Assembly: GCA_013400155.1 (NCBI GenBank)
Contig: VXBM01000553.1
Coordinates: forward strand, 351,627 to 415,626
Reading direction: 5' to 3'
DNA: 64,000 nt
Source of the DNA: Helopsaltes ochotensis
Lineage: Eukaryota; Chordata; Aves; Passeriformes; Locustellidae
In this document: one piece after another, positions 1 through 12,400 of the stretch
How the letters are laid out: every line of letters begins with the position of its first letter
Position numbering within the stretch: the first letter of the stretch is position 1
Notes under the pieces: generated by a model
What the model saw: only the letters and a program-made list of their open reading frames with translations
The model's database searches: none
What the model was told of the DNA's origin: nothing
Made by a program: the position numbers and the translations under genes

Positions 1-278
1 TCAACACTCAGCTCGTGTCTTCCAAAGTCAGAAATAAAACATTTATCCAGAACCAAAATGATACAAGACTGGAGAATGTGTCACTGTGTTAGATAAATAA
101 CAATTACCTTGACTCATCATTACCACAATTATAACCAATTGTAACAGCCAAAGGAAAGTTTGCATAGGAACCTTGAAAATACACCCTTATTTGTGTTACT
201 TATATGACTACAGTATTTGCCCTTTATTTAAATGTTCTGGCCAGAATCAGTTATTTTACTTTTAACTTCCTCCAACAG

Positions 279-455
279 GCGAGCTCAACGTCAAGACCAG
301 ACCTTTCACTTCAGCTCATTTTTTTTGACGGTGAAGAAGCCTTTGTTCGGTGGTCCCCTTCCGATTCCCTCTATGGTTCTCAACACTTAGCTCAAAAAAT
401 GGCATCAACTCCACACCCACCTGGTTCAACAACAACAAACCAGCTGCAGGGCATA
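279..455 (+). CDS. QPCT: QPCT exon A (probably human exon 4 equivalent)
   Basis: 59 codons, phase 0 at both ends. The acceptor follows a pyrimidine tract ending CCAACAG, and the donor is ATA|GTAAGT. It encodes the central strand with FFDGEEAF (catalytic and zinc-binding Glu pair) and the MASTPHPPG loop. The exact acceptor is the least certain boundary, because the residues just before RPDLSLQ vary between species. Confidence 0.88.
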
Positions 456-2995
456 GTAAGTGGCTTTCACCTCCTTAATGAATGATAGTAAATGGAATTT
501 TTTAAAATATTTAATTAGTAGGTACCTGGCCAAATTCCCAAGAAACCACGACCCCACTAAAGTCAAAGGAATAAGCAGGCTTCTGGAAACATTACGTAAC
601 ATGACAGAGAATTGGCAAGAGGTTTTCAGGTGATTAAACCTGCTGCATGCAAGTACGAGGAGGAGTCATAGAAATATCAAAATACACAATTTATGAGAAT
701 ATAAACTAGGATACCCACCTTCTTCAGGAAAAGATAATTCAAAGTGATAAGGAAAGAGCACAAACAGTAGTGGCCTATAAACAAATCTCCCCTAGCTCAG
801 TACTAAGCTACAGCAACCTCCGTTTTCCTTTCATTCCTACTAACATTCTGGTTTTCTGTTCCCTTCTGCTTTCCCTGTTTACTGCTGAGGCACTTCTCTT
901 CTGTCACTACTTCTTGTGACTCATAAAATGTCTTTCCCTTGACAGACTTCGTTGTTCCCAGGGGAAGAAGCAATTTCCTCTTCTTTCTCCCCACCTACCG
1001 TCGTTTTTCTTTTAAAGGGATATAACGCACAAATTGCACACTAAACTATGCAGCCTGCTTCAGCTTGAGGAACAGAGGAATAGCCTATCTATTCCCTTCT
1101 TTGAAAGACAGAAAAATGTATCAGATTGGAATCAGGTTCTGCTAGTGAATTCTTCTCAGGCACCACGGTAGAAAAGCCAGATCTTTGGCCAGGGCTAGCA
1201 AAGACCTGCTCATGACCTATACAGGAAACCAAGAATTTCATTGCTGTTTCTGATGTTGTACTAAAGATTCTTCCTTCCCTAGGACCTGTTCGTTCTACTG
1301 GATTTAATTGGTGCACCAAACCCAGTCTTTCCCAATTATTTTCCAAACACTCTTCGATGGTTTCAGAGGCTTCAAGCAATTGGTAAGCAGAAGGATAAGG
1401 GCTTTGAATGTATTTCAAAATCTAGTGAGTACTTTCTGAATGTATTAAGCCCTGTAAATCAGATTTTTAGATTAATTTTCTGGTTTACAGTAACAGTCTT
1501 TGATAATATTAATGTGAAATCGTAAACATAATGAAGATTTTGATATTTAGTTAATAAAACAACTGAAGGAAGACTCTCAGACATTTGGAAGCAACAAAGC
1601 AGATTCTATTACTGATTGTCACTCTGTGACACTTGGCAACTGCTCCACTTCTGTGTTTTGGTTCTCACTTGTGTAAAATGATGGTAATAGCACCAATCCT
1701 GAGGTCTTCCAAGTATTAAACAAATGCAAAAGACAGTCACCACTGCCTTTTTCTTCTCTGACAGATAAAGCTTCCATGTGAGAGGAAAAATAATTCAAAT
1801 GTGCTAACATGCCTCATTGTCCAAAAATTGTAATAATCACTTCCATTGTGCATTACAGAGCAAAAGCTACACAACATGAATCTGCTGAAGAATCACCCTG
1901 TTGAAAGTCAGTATTTCAAAAGTACTTTACATCGAGGCATGGTTGAGGATGATCACATTCCATTTTTATTAAGAGGTACCAGAAATTCTTATATTTTAAA
2001 CTATATGTTCAGTAAGAAATTTAGTAAATGAGCAAGTGTATATGTTCCTGTTTTTCAAGCTTATTTGCCCCAATGTGAGGTTTCTGAATTCAACTTTAGC
2101 GCATTGACGTAACACCTAATGAAAAAAATGTATTCCTTAGTGGTATGCAGCTGAAAAATCAGGGAAAAAAGCAGTGAAACAGGAAAGAGGCTGAGGGGAA
2201 AAAAAATGCTCCTCCCCAAAAGCAATCAGGAAGCAGAAGACTGATTTAATTCCTTTTACCTAAAAGTTGTAGTACATATAGGTGGCTTGATGTGTGTGTA
2301 TATATATATATATATACATACAAACACACACACATATATGCAGTGATACAATCCTTTCAAGTGGAAGTTCCTTTATCTGAGAGCAACACTGTCTCTATTT
2401 TACAGAGTAAAAATAAGACACTCTATTTTACCATTTATGTAGAGAACTAAAAAAATACTTCAAAAATGTTCAGTCTTAAGACTTTCCCAAAAACATGGTA
2501 ATCAGTTTTCAGTTTGAGGAGCTGCAGTGATTTCTCTGTCCTTCTGTAGCTCCTAAACACACAATGCAAGGAATCTCAAAAAAAACCCCAACAAGAAGTA
2601 ATTACAGATTACTTAAAAAAAAGGTATTCAAAGGAGAGGAAGGTGGCAGCTTTACACAACACACCCTTTAATGATGGGATGCAGTCACAAGCATCAAAAC
2701 AAGAGGAGGTAAAAGGAAGCTGCAGTGACACACCCTATAAAGCAAGGTTATCGAGTAGTTACCTGACTGTTGCTAAATGGTGAAGTATCAGTTGGCTTAA
2801 CAGAACTTCTCCAACATTTCTTCTCCAAATTTCACTTTCCTTTTTATAGGGGTTTCAGTCCTGCATCTGATTCCATCCCCCTTTCCTGCAGTATGGCATA
2901 CCATGAAGGACACAGAAGAAAATCTTGACAAAGCCACTATTGACAATCTCAACAAAATCCTGCAAGTGTTTGTACTGGAATATCTCAACCTGTGA
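279..2995 (+). CDS. QPCT: Glutaminyl-peptide cyclotransferase, C-terminal half (4 exons, 5' partial)
   Basis: Join of 279-455, 1283-1382, 1859-1975 and 2850-2995 gives 179 residues and a stop, matching the C-terminal half of the roughly 361-residue secreted glutaminyl cyclase. The enzyme converts N-terminal Gln or Glu of peptides and hormones to pyroglutamate in the secretory pathway, using one zinc ion in an aminopeptidase-like alpha/beta fold. Seen here: FFDGEEAF holds the catalytic Glu and the adjacent Glu zinc ligand, the following W is the conserved substrate-pocket Trp, EDDHIPF holds the catalytic Asp, and FPAVWHTM holds the pocket Trp and the His zinc ligand. All phases fit (0, 1, 1). 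The first zinc-ligand Asp and the signal peptide lie upstream of the window. The secreted paralogue versus Golgi QPCTL cannot be fully excluded without the N-terminus, but the sequence reads closer to QPCT. The gene is convergent with SLC30A6. Confidence 0.93.
1283..1382 (+). CDS. QPCT: QPCT exon B
   Basis: Acceptor CCCTAG|GAC, donor ATTG|GTAAGC, 33 codons plus one base. It encodes DLFVLLDLIGAPNP, the helix that continues into the FPNYFPNT loop. The 109-codon minus-strand ORF over this exon is an antisense shadow. Confidence 0.92.
1859..1975 (+). CDS. QPCT: QPCT exon C
   Basis: Acceptor ATTACAG|AG completes a split Glu codon, and the donor is AGAG|GTACCA. The exon holds the EDDHIPFLLRG segment, which contains the active-site Asp. 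The donor departs from the GTRAGT consensus but phase and homology both require it. Confidence 0.9.
2290..2340. repeat. (TG)n/(TA)n/(CA)n compound microsatellite
   Basis: A short TG run, then TA repeats, then CA repeats, in the last QPCT intron. The arrangement is near-palindromic and could form a hairpin. Confidence 0.85.
2850..2995 (+). CDS. QPCT: QPCT terminal coding exon
   Basis: Acceptor TTTTTATAG|GG completes a split Gly codon. The exon encodes the HLIPSPFPAVWHTM segment with the zinc-ligand His, then the C-terminal helix ending VLEYLNL and TGA at 2993-2995. Confidence 0.93.
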
Positions 2996-3250
2996 CAGAC
3001 AGAACATCAACAAATTGTACTCCATTCACACCACTGTTTGCCCACCTTGACACTTGCTATTTAATTGCATTGGAGAGTACCAAGGTGAAGAACAGTATCA
3101 TAGCTCTTGCTAGACTGATTATTGATTGAGCTGTTCCTGACCCACTGGTCCATTAGCCAAATAAGATACCATTAAATAAGATCTAGTTCAGCCTGGAAAG
3201 AATTTGATCTTTCCATGTTTTATCTCTGAATAAAAAAAAAAAATCCAGAA
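2996..3250 (+). promoter_or_regulatory. QPCT: QPCT 3' UTR with polyadenylation signal
   Basis: A canonical AATAAA lies at 3229-3234, about 235 bases after the stop. It is followed by an A-run and then a U-rich TTGTTTTTTGTC stretch that fits a downstream element. Cleavage is therefore expected near 3245-3255. No other strong signal lies between the stop and this site. Confidence 0.7.
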
Positions 3251-3255
3251 ATTGT

Positions 3256-6200
3256 TATCATTGTTTTTTGTCACATATTATGATCCTAGGAAGGAATGCC
3301 TCATGACTTAATTGTATGATACAGTTTTTACAAGGTGTGACCAACTTTTTTACTGCTCAGCTATGAAAATTTACACCATGTTATCAAAAGAGGCAAAAAT
3401 CACACGATACCAGACTTCTACTTTGGGCTGAACTAAACCACCTCATGCTGATATGAGTTGCTAGAACTCCTGACACACAGATGTGATTTTTAATCCTCTC
3501 TGGTCCCTCTCCTCCTTCCCCTAAGAAGGTGGCTGAAGGGGTTTTTCTCTGCAGACAGCTGACCTCCAGAAAAGAGAGCAATAACCCAAATTCAGTTTTG
3601 CCCCTATCATTTGTTGGATAGTTTTTGTTGGAGAAGGGTGGTGGGGGGTGATGCTAACAGGAAGGTATGTGGGGATTTCCCTGTGCTCTGACTGCAACAC
3701 AGGAGATACAAACAAAAGATCAGGTGGTGTGTGGGAGCAATGACCCAGTACACACCATTCAGTCACGTGAGAATCATTTAGAATTTGACCCAATAAACCT
3801 CCAAAACACCACCCACCTGCTGTTTCTAATACAGACTACAACAAAAATAAGCATACAAGGAAAGTGATCACTTTAGAAACTATAGTTTATCTAAATACAA
3901 TTTTAAAGGCAAAGTGCTATCAAAAATAAAACGTTATTAAAAGCAAGAGAACCGTTTAGGCACCAAAAAGACACAGATTTAACAACCCTTTGCTTTTACA
4001 TTCCTTATTGGAATTTTCAATAGGTTTAGTGTAACTGGCAAAAAGACAGCCTGGAATGAGATCAGTGAAAGCCAGAAGAACAATATTCAAAAGCTACTGA
4101 CAGAATTACAGTTTCCACTGGTGAGAAAAGGATGACAGCATTTTAAGAAAAAATAAAAATATCAGGCTGATAGAAGAGGAACTGAGAGAAAAAAAGTCAG
4201 TATTTTACTACTCCAAACTTCTTCCTTACAAAGTTCTACCCTCAGCAAAGAGGCTTAAAAAGAAGGTAAGGAAAGGAGTTGTAGGCATGTCAGATTTGGC
4301 CTACATTATGCCATTTTCCTAAAGCAAATATTTTGGAACCTAAGACAATATTTACATTCATATTATAAAGTTTCTACAGAAATAGGTATTTACAGCAATG
4401 AAAATCTGTAAGACTTAACTATTACAGGATAGCCTGAAAATTAAATTTAATCTGATTTTGGTAGCTCCAGATGAAACAAAAGCAGTTTGGGTTTTCCTAT
4501 CACTTTAACATTGGTGAGAAACATTTGTCTTACCTGCAACTTCTGAAACAGAATACTATGAAAATTCTAAAAAACTAGATGTCTTTATTTTCAGGTATTA
4601 CTGTACAGCTGTGTAAATATATTAAAGCTTCCCGAACTCTTTGCAATCATATTCTCTTCTACCTCAGCCCATGAGAAAATAGTCTAAAAAGTTACATTAA
4701 ATCTTCTGAAGTTTGAATACTTTGAGCAGTATAAGGCACCTTCCATACCCTCCTAAGTGGCAAAGAAAGGTAACAGAATGGTTAAATATAGAAATACTAA
4801 ACATGAATTTGTGTGGCAGGTTTGTTTTGGTGAACTCTAGTGGTACTAGTATTTTGCAGGACCTCTGAAAAATGCAGTACACATTTGCAGTGTGGACTGC
4901 TACTCTACCTCTTCGAAAATTTGAAAGTTAACTTAAAACATGCTTCATTGTGAAATGTTGGATCAGAGGGTTGTTATAACTGGGAAAAGCCTGCGTTTTT
5001 TTAAATCTCTATTAACACTTAGTTGAAACCATAATTTAACCATGTAGTACACCAAATCATGTCAATTTTATCACTAATGTTTACTGCCTGAGGATGCAGC
5101 TCTCGAGTTAATTTACTCAGTCCAACAAAATGATACATGTGATTCAGTATTTCTCAAAATGTGAGGAAAACATGAAAAGGCTTGCTTTTTTCTTTTCCAT
5201 CCCCCCCTGGGTTTTGTGTTTGGGGGTTTTTTTGGTACAGGAAAAAAGGGCCATCTCCTAACTGGATGTTAGGATGTTTCCCTGGGAAAGTTTATTCAAA
5301 GAGGGAAGGGTCATCACCTTAGCGATTTATATGATCCATCGTTCATTTAAAAAGTAATTGCTGGAAGGAAAACTTATATCAACCTAGTAACCATGTGAAT
5401 CCAAGAATCTAAGCTCTCAAAAGCACAAGAAGTAGTCAGTAAGGCAGACATGGTGCAAGGTGGGTTCTCATAGCTACTAAGGCAGGGGAGAACAAGCACG
5501 TAGGACAAAGTCACAGCTATTTCATAAAATGCCCAGAAAACAAAAAATACAAGGGAACAGACCAGGACTGCTATATCTTCTGCCATCAATTTCAACACTG
5601 AATACAACTAAATATCTAGATCCATTGGGTCTGGACAAGCACAGGACAGATAATCACTTCAGAATTCAGAGAGAGACTCTGTGTTGAAGAACCTCTGGCA
5701 AGATAGTTTCTCCTTCCCTGTTAGATGGTGGCAGCAAGGGTTAGAAATCAAGATGGCTTTAGTTAACCTGCTGCACAGGTTCTCTCCTTGAAAAGTGTTT
5801 GTCACATCTCAGCCAAAGGGAAGGGAACAAAAACCAGTCTACCAGCCACAAAAGGTTTTCAACTGGCTTTGTGTGTCAAGGTGTCTGTGGTTACCACCTG
5901 GGTTAAGGGAATGCCGAACAGAATGAACTCATGAGCCACCACTCAACACGTAAAGCTGAAAAAAACCACCCATATTATGGTAGCTATTTGTCTTGTAATA
6001 GGTGCTCTGGCTCCTTTTGCATCAGGACAAGACAGTTTCTCACAAGAATCTGAAGCCAATTAATGGTACCTGCCCCTCAAACTCTCTAAAGTTGGATGCA
6101 TTTACCTACAAGTGATGTGATCCTGTGTAATCACAGCTGAAACAACTTAAGGGAGTAACAATGCCAAATCCTCTGGCAGACAGAAACGACAGCAAGCACC

Positions 6201-8260
6201 AGTCCTGTTCTCTCTAGCTGGGACAGCATTCCCAGCACTAGGAATGAAGATGATATAAATTATCAATTCTTATTCACTATGGATCAAATAAACATCAAGA
6301 TTGTGACCACCTAACAGCAAAACACAGTTAGAAAAGGCAAAATATAGAAAACCCCACTTCCTATAGAATTATTCCAAGGACCAAATCTACACTGGTAGTA
6401 GACCCTAAAGTTTGACATACCTGCTGTGACTGAAGTATCACCCAAGAGCATCACTTAAACAATATATATAGAAAGATAACTATAAAATCTTATACACAAA
6501 TTACCACTTTTTCCTTGTCATTTACAAATTCCACTGATTTTATTTTCCTCATATAAAAGGAGACATTTTACTCTGTGCTGATTTAACAAATATTCTCAAC
6601 ATATTCAAAACAATAAAGCAGCTAAAAAGCTGTTCTAATACCTAAAAGAATCTTTATCATCTGCACATATGATATATACTGTAAACAATCACTCAAAAAA
6701 GTATTTTTGTTGAAGTGATTATATTGCACTCAGAATTCTGAGATTCTCACCCTCCCTTTTCATTTTAAATCAGAGATCAGCTTCATTTTTTAATAAAATG
6801 GAGATTTAATTTTCTACTGAAAACAAGTAAGCATGCAGTCAATATAATACAATGTATTGAAAATACCAGAAAAAGGGCATGTGTTTGATTATGAAACTGG
6901 AGTAAGGAACAATTCTTAACCAGGCCACACCAGAGTAGTGTATTGTAAACATTCTGCTGGCTCTAAGGTGTTGCAGATACTGTAGAAAGTGCAGTCTAGT
7001 TCAGCACCCAAGAGGTACAGAGAATCTGTTCAAGTGTTCTGTACTTCAGAGAATTTCCATGCAGCAATGGCACATGTAATAGACTCACAGAAAGACAGGA
7101 TAATGGACTGGAGGCGATTACTGAGGTAATACTGACCTCATAGAAACAGAGCCAATCGCTGTAAATCGTTGTAACTTCATTGTAATCTTTAAATGAAAAT
7201 TTGCCAGGTCATTACATTTTCTAACAGAGCAATGAAATTTTCACTCTTGATGCAAATGAAGTACAGAACTAGATTCCCTACTTGTAGCTTACATGGGCAG
7301 CATCCCAGTGACAGTCTGGAAACTACCCTCAGCCTAAAACATCCCCAAAAGATACATCTCCATCATGCAGAATGTCACCTTGCTTTTGCAACAATGACTC
7401 CATTCTCCAAGCACTGGCTCAAGAAACACAGGTCACGGAGGGGGGAAAAAAAAAAAAAGAGGAATGCAGCGTTCTTACACAATAAAACAAATCCTCAGCC
7501 AGTGAAGAGGCCACAAATGTTTAAAATTCAAAAGAAGGCTGTTTTCTCCACTTAGATCTATGTGAGAAAGATTTCTTCATCAAAGCCATTATCTTCAGGT
7601 AACAGAGTATCTTTGGAATCCCTGAGATACTACAGCTCCATATAACCACCTCACAGAAGTGGAGAGACCGACTCAGCACACAGATGAACAAGGTGGAAGC
7701 CAATATATAGCACCCTGAGTTGCAACTGGAACAACGGCAATGGGCAACCTAGGCAGCCAAGACATGTAGAAGAATGTGCAGAGGAGCCATTGTAACATGG
7801 GTACTGCACAGGGGAACAGACAAAAAATGGAAGTATTTCTAAAAGGCCTTTCCCTGTTGTCAGAGCAGAGAAGGAAGACAGCAATGAGAGGGAAGAGCTC
7901 TGAGAAAGGCCCTGGAGAAACGCAGACACCTCAACGTACAGCAGGACAGTAATGCAAAAACAGAGACAAGTTAAGCGGTCTCGTTCCATGTGTGCCCCAA
8001 AGGTTAAGCACTCCAGCCGTGACTACAAACTCCCAGCAATCACTGACCTGTACTATGGATATAAACCAGGAATATAAATAAATTACTTTTCCTCCTGGAA
8101 TTAAAAAAAAAGAATACAAAGAGGAAAAGACAAAGTCACAATCAAGTCACAGAATACGTAGTCAAAAATGAAATGCTGGCTTCAGAAACAATAGTCATCT
8201 GTTCTGTATCCTAAATAGGGTTAATTGTAAAAAAGAGGTGCTTGTAAAATCTTAAGTTTT
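3256..8260. other. Intergenic spacer between convergent QPCT and SLC30A6 3' ends
   Basis: AT-rich DNA with only short ORFs that lack splice-compatible, protein-like sequence. It contains short A-runs near 7443-7457 and a G/T-rich patch near 5200-5236. I recognise no exon, RNA gene or dated repeat. In particular I see nothing resembling NLRC4 or YIPF4, which follow SLC30A6 in human. Confidence 0.6.
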
Positions 8261-8959
8261 AAGTATTTTATTTCCCAGCATATTGCTAAATAATTTTGCA
8301 GTTAAAATAAAAAGTAAAAAAATATCAGAGATGAGTATGGAATACTTACAACTAGAAAATGGTTGTTGAACCATCTGAATTTCTATAAAAGCATCAATAA
8401 AAATGTAAAAACATGGTCTCACAAAATTAATTACAATCTGAAATGCCAGATTGTTTTCACAATGGCCACAACATGAATATTGATGGATTTTTGCAACCAA
8501 AAACGAATTGTGATTTGGCCCAAACATGGCTTAATACAGCAATCACGCGTGTCTGAAAATTGGGACTTGTATTTCTGCTATTTCCTATTCTCTCAGCTAT
8601 TCAGCATCCAGTATTTCTCATTAGAAAAAAAAATGCTACCTGGTCACAATTTTATTCTCTTATGGAGTTGTGCTGCATCTCAATACATTCTTGGATAAAT
8701 GAAGAAAAGTGGATAAAAAAGATGAGTAGAAATAGACACCCTATAAAAACTACTTGTAAAGTACTGTACATCTGCAAAATATCTGTGGCATTACACTTGT
8801 TGATGTGAAGGAGAAAACTGCTATTTAACCACTTCATGAATATGAACAATGCACTTGTTCCCAGCCATTTAGAATGATTTGACATTCCAAATGTTCATAA
8901 AAATTGGGTAATAAAAGAATTAAGTCAATACCCTTAAGTATAATAAATAATGGTGTTTA
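8240..8959 (-). promoter_or_regulatory. SLC30A6: Presumed SLC30A6 3' UTR with candidate polyadenylation signals
   Basis: AATAAA hexamers on the minus strand occur at 8961-8956 (overlapping the stop codon), 8656-8651 and 8272-8267. Sequence alone does not show which is used. The 8267 site would give a 3' UTR of about 0.7 kb. The region has no coding potential. Confidence 0.4.
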
Positions 8960-9457
8960 TTATGGTCGGGGCTGACCACGAGCGTTTGTTCCATATCTGC
9001 TTGGGACATTTGCAAAACCAGTTCTGAATCCTTGAGCTGCTCCCACTCCCGGTATTCCAAGTCCTTGACTGAGTACACTGCTGTAGGGTGCAGATCCATG
9101 ATTAAAGCCCAATCCATAGGGTTTTGTCTGAGTGTTTAACAGGATGACTGGACTCACATTTTTGCCTGGTGTGTTAAAAGAAAATTCTGGTGGTGGGCTG
9201 CTGGGCTTCGCTGGAGTGGAGGTAACAGGGTTCAAATTGTCAGCAGCTTTCAAAGATGGCATTGGAATAATGTGATGGTCCGAAAGGTTCAGAATATTGT
9301 TTGCAATAGGCACAGATGATAAGGTAGGTCTGATCCAGTCATCTTTGAAAATCTGAACAGTCAAGGTAGAGACCAAGGTGTACAATCTGTTAGTGACATG
9401 GGCAAGTACCATTTGTTCATTTGCATCTCTCCGAATTCGGACGTGGACTGATCCAGC
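8960..9457 (-). CDS. SLC30A6: SLC30A6 terminal coding exon
   Basis: 165 codons plus TAA at 8962-8960. It begins AGSVHVRIRRDANEQMVLAH, continues through the amphipathic helix to DDWIRP, and ends in the Ser/Pro/Thr-rich tail typical of ZnT6 (TPAKPSSPPPEFSFNTPGK, SRYGTN). Acceptor TTTCTAG. Confidence 0.95.
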   Translation of the reverse strand, partial: AGSVHVRIRRDANEQMVLAHVTNRLYTLVSTLTVQIFKDDWIRPTLSSVPIANNILNLSDHHIIPMPSLKAADNLNPVTSTPAKPSSPPPEFSFNTPGKNVSPVILLNTQTKPYGLGFNHGSAPYSSVLSQGLGIPGVGAAQGFRTGFANVPSRYGTNARGQPRP

Positions 9458-12400
9458 CTAGAAAGTGATAAAACCAAGTTGGCTGTTAATTGTCACTCCA
9501 GTAAAGATTCCCCACATGCATTCAAGAGGAAGTAAATTATCCTGCAGAGAATTACACAAAGGCCTTTTGCAGTGGAAACTATTGACTGAATTAAGAACCT
9601 CATTACAGGACACATTCTGATCTTTCCTAACATGTTGCTCTCTTATGAACACATCAAGATCAGCATTCAGGAGAAGGGACTCTTCGAACCAAACTATACA
9701 ATACAACACGTGTTGGCAGGAAAGGCAACAACTGGGGGAGAAAATTGGCTCAAAAGATCAAAGTAAAAAATTGAGGCATAAGTGGCAGAACAGTAAATTG
9801 AAAGCTATTTTTACAACAGAAAGAGTGAACTGCTGCCTTTTTTGTTGTTTTAAGAGTAGCAGCATACTGCAAGAAATCAGTGAAGAAATATTTTAAGAGC
9901 CTCAATTTTCCAGCTGTCCGAAAATACCTGCATCAACTTAGGAACAGCCAAGTTCTGTGTGATTAACCAACAACAAAGGTTTAAAACAATGTAAAGGACA
10001 GGGGAAGAGAAGTTTTGCAATAAATACAAGGACTGTGGAGTACTGACTCCATTTTTTGATAGTCAATATTTCAGATGAAATACCTTACTTTAAGTAAATT
10101 AAAAAATTAAACTAGTATCTGACAACCTTTTTTTTCAGAGGCTAGAAAGATAATAGAGACACAACTTACCAAAGTGCCAAAACCTAATGTCCAGAAATGT
10201 TCATTTCGAACTTCCAACACACCATCCAAAGTTGAAACCTAATTTTACACAAACATCCACATACATGAAAATAAATTAGAAGTTTCAAATCCTCTTAGAA
10301 ATGTACTTTTATACATAGCTGAATAGCAAATAATTTTCAGTAGTGAAATAAAAGCTCCATACGTAGAACAGATGATGTCTGTTAATGTCACTAATGCTTA
10401 TCTAATGCACTTTTGCTACCCTTAAACATCCAAATTCATCAAAAAAGTTTTAAGGAACATATTTCAAGGAACTCTTGCTGCCAAACTGCAGTATGTTCTC
10501 AACTTGCTATGCTGTAACTCTACAGCTGCCTGTACTCCTTCCCCTTCTTCCTTTACAAACTCACATTTGTAAACCTCTTCAATAGTAGCTCAAATCAAAA
10601 TAAAAACAGCCTGCACTACTTAAACAGATTTGCTCCAGATACCTAAATGACACTAGTCATCTTGGAAAGCAAGGTTCTTATTTTCTACATGCAGCTAAAA
10701 AAATATATATTAAAAAAATAATTTTAGCAAACTTCTTGGACCAGTCAGAAAATTTTCCCACATTCCTGAATGCTTATTAGCTGTACACACTGTGCTATGT
10801 ACTATACACTGACTTACCTCTCTAAGAAGTTTATCTAACTGGCCAATCACATGAGGTGGGGTTGTCTTCAAAAAGAAGAAGAAAAGAAAATACAAGTTAT
10901 AATAAAGATTAACTGTCTCTGTTCAAATAAGAGAGCCTTTAAGTCTGGTCTACCCATACAAGAGACTAACAGGATTTTCATTAAATTCTTATGATTTCGT
11001 GATGCATATTTGCACAACCGTTAACATTCTTGTAGCACATCACAAATTCCCATGGAACACTTCCTATTTGCAAGCTTAAAAGAGATTTCAAGGGGTTTTC
11101 TTTTTTTTTAAATTACGCCATTTAACAAAACCAAAACCACAAAATCCGTTTTTTGTGAGGCTGCCATACCTGGAGTAGTACTTTCCCACTGTAGACACTC
11201 ATGGGATACATGGTACCAAATGTCATCAAAGCAATTGCTATAGCAGAGGCTGTGTCCACAGCAAAATAATTGCTAGGGAGAAAGAGCAATTAAAAGAAAC
11301 ACTGGTGATTTGCATTTTTGAAAGGCAGAACAACTTACGATTCTTTTTTCATTTTTTTTAAATTATATACACTCACAGAATTTTACACATACTCTTTTGA
11401 ACTCTCATTCATCTTGGACAATAGATAGATGCATTCACAGAGGTGCAATGCCATTCATACAAAATGCAGCTCTACATCAGATCATTCCTTTCATGTAAAA
11501 ATATTTTTTCCCCACAGACTGGATACAAAAAGAGCAACTGTTTTAAAACAACTACACATACTTGATTTCAATGAGCATATATGTAATGCAAAGAGCAAGA
11601 GCTCCAGCAATATCAATCAAGACAAAAGGGTTCATCCGTGGCAGAAAGATGCTACTCAATCCTGGGATGATTCCACAAATACTGCAACAAAACAGAAAAA
11701 GCAGTTGTCAGCCAGCCCTTCATCACTACTTTGAAATTCCAAAATTACTCCCATTATTTAGCATTTGACTTCTAACACACCTTGCTGTCATAGCATATGA
11801 TGAGTACTGTAAAGGCCCCACTAATTCTGTTCAAAGGCTGCTGTCAGCCAAAATTAATCAAGTGTTTTTTCCTGGGAACACAGCTCTGTGATATAGCTGT
11901 CCCAGCTGTCTGCAACACAAGTAGTTCGTGGGCTCAATATTGGCATTCCTCAGGTGCACACAGCAAGATTTGAGTATCACCAGTCTTCACTTCATGTGCC
12001 ACCACAGTGTGCAGAATGCCCTAAGGCCAAAGCTCACTAATTCATGGAGTCTGAAAGGAGGAAGAAGACCAGCTAGTTGAATAAGAGGAGATCAAAAACA
12101 TGCATGAGGGAATGCTGGGAAAATTATTTCTTTACAGCTATTTCCTGTCAATGGGTGTACGAAGAGAGAAAGGAGTTTCTGTACTTCCCAGTGAATGTAA
12201 GTGCAAGTCATGTCCTGGAAAACTTCAAGGCAAAGACAACATGAAATGTTTTGTTGCTATGGTTAAAGCCAGCTTATGTTTAGACATCATGTGCTGACCT
12301 GCTCCTGTAAGAATTTTAATCAACATAATTATATACAGGTGCAGATATTTTTTAATCAGCACTGCTTCACATCACACATCTGAAATAACTGTATACACAC

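Noticed and set aside
204..278. N-terminal part of the ORF around QPCT exon A
   Set aside because: These codons precede a pyrimidine-rich acceptor at 277-278 and do not match the protein; they are intronic.
1089..1418. 109-codon minus-strand ORF
   Set aside because: It lies antisense over QPCT exon B, whose plus-strand frame matches glutaminyl cyclase with proper splice sites; the ORF itself resembles nothing and is a shadow.
7193..7555. 120-codon plus-strand ORF in the intergenic spacer
   Set aside because: Contains a Lys-run from an A-tract, no recognisable domain, no splice context; expected by chance in 5 kb of DNA.
3256..8260. Search for NLRC4 or YIPF4 exons downstream of SLC30A6
   Set aside because: No segment resembling their conserved motifs was found on either strand.
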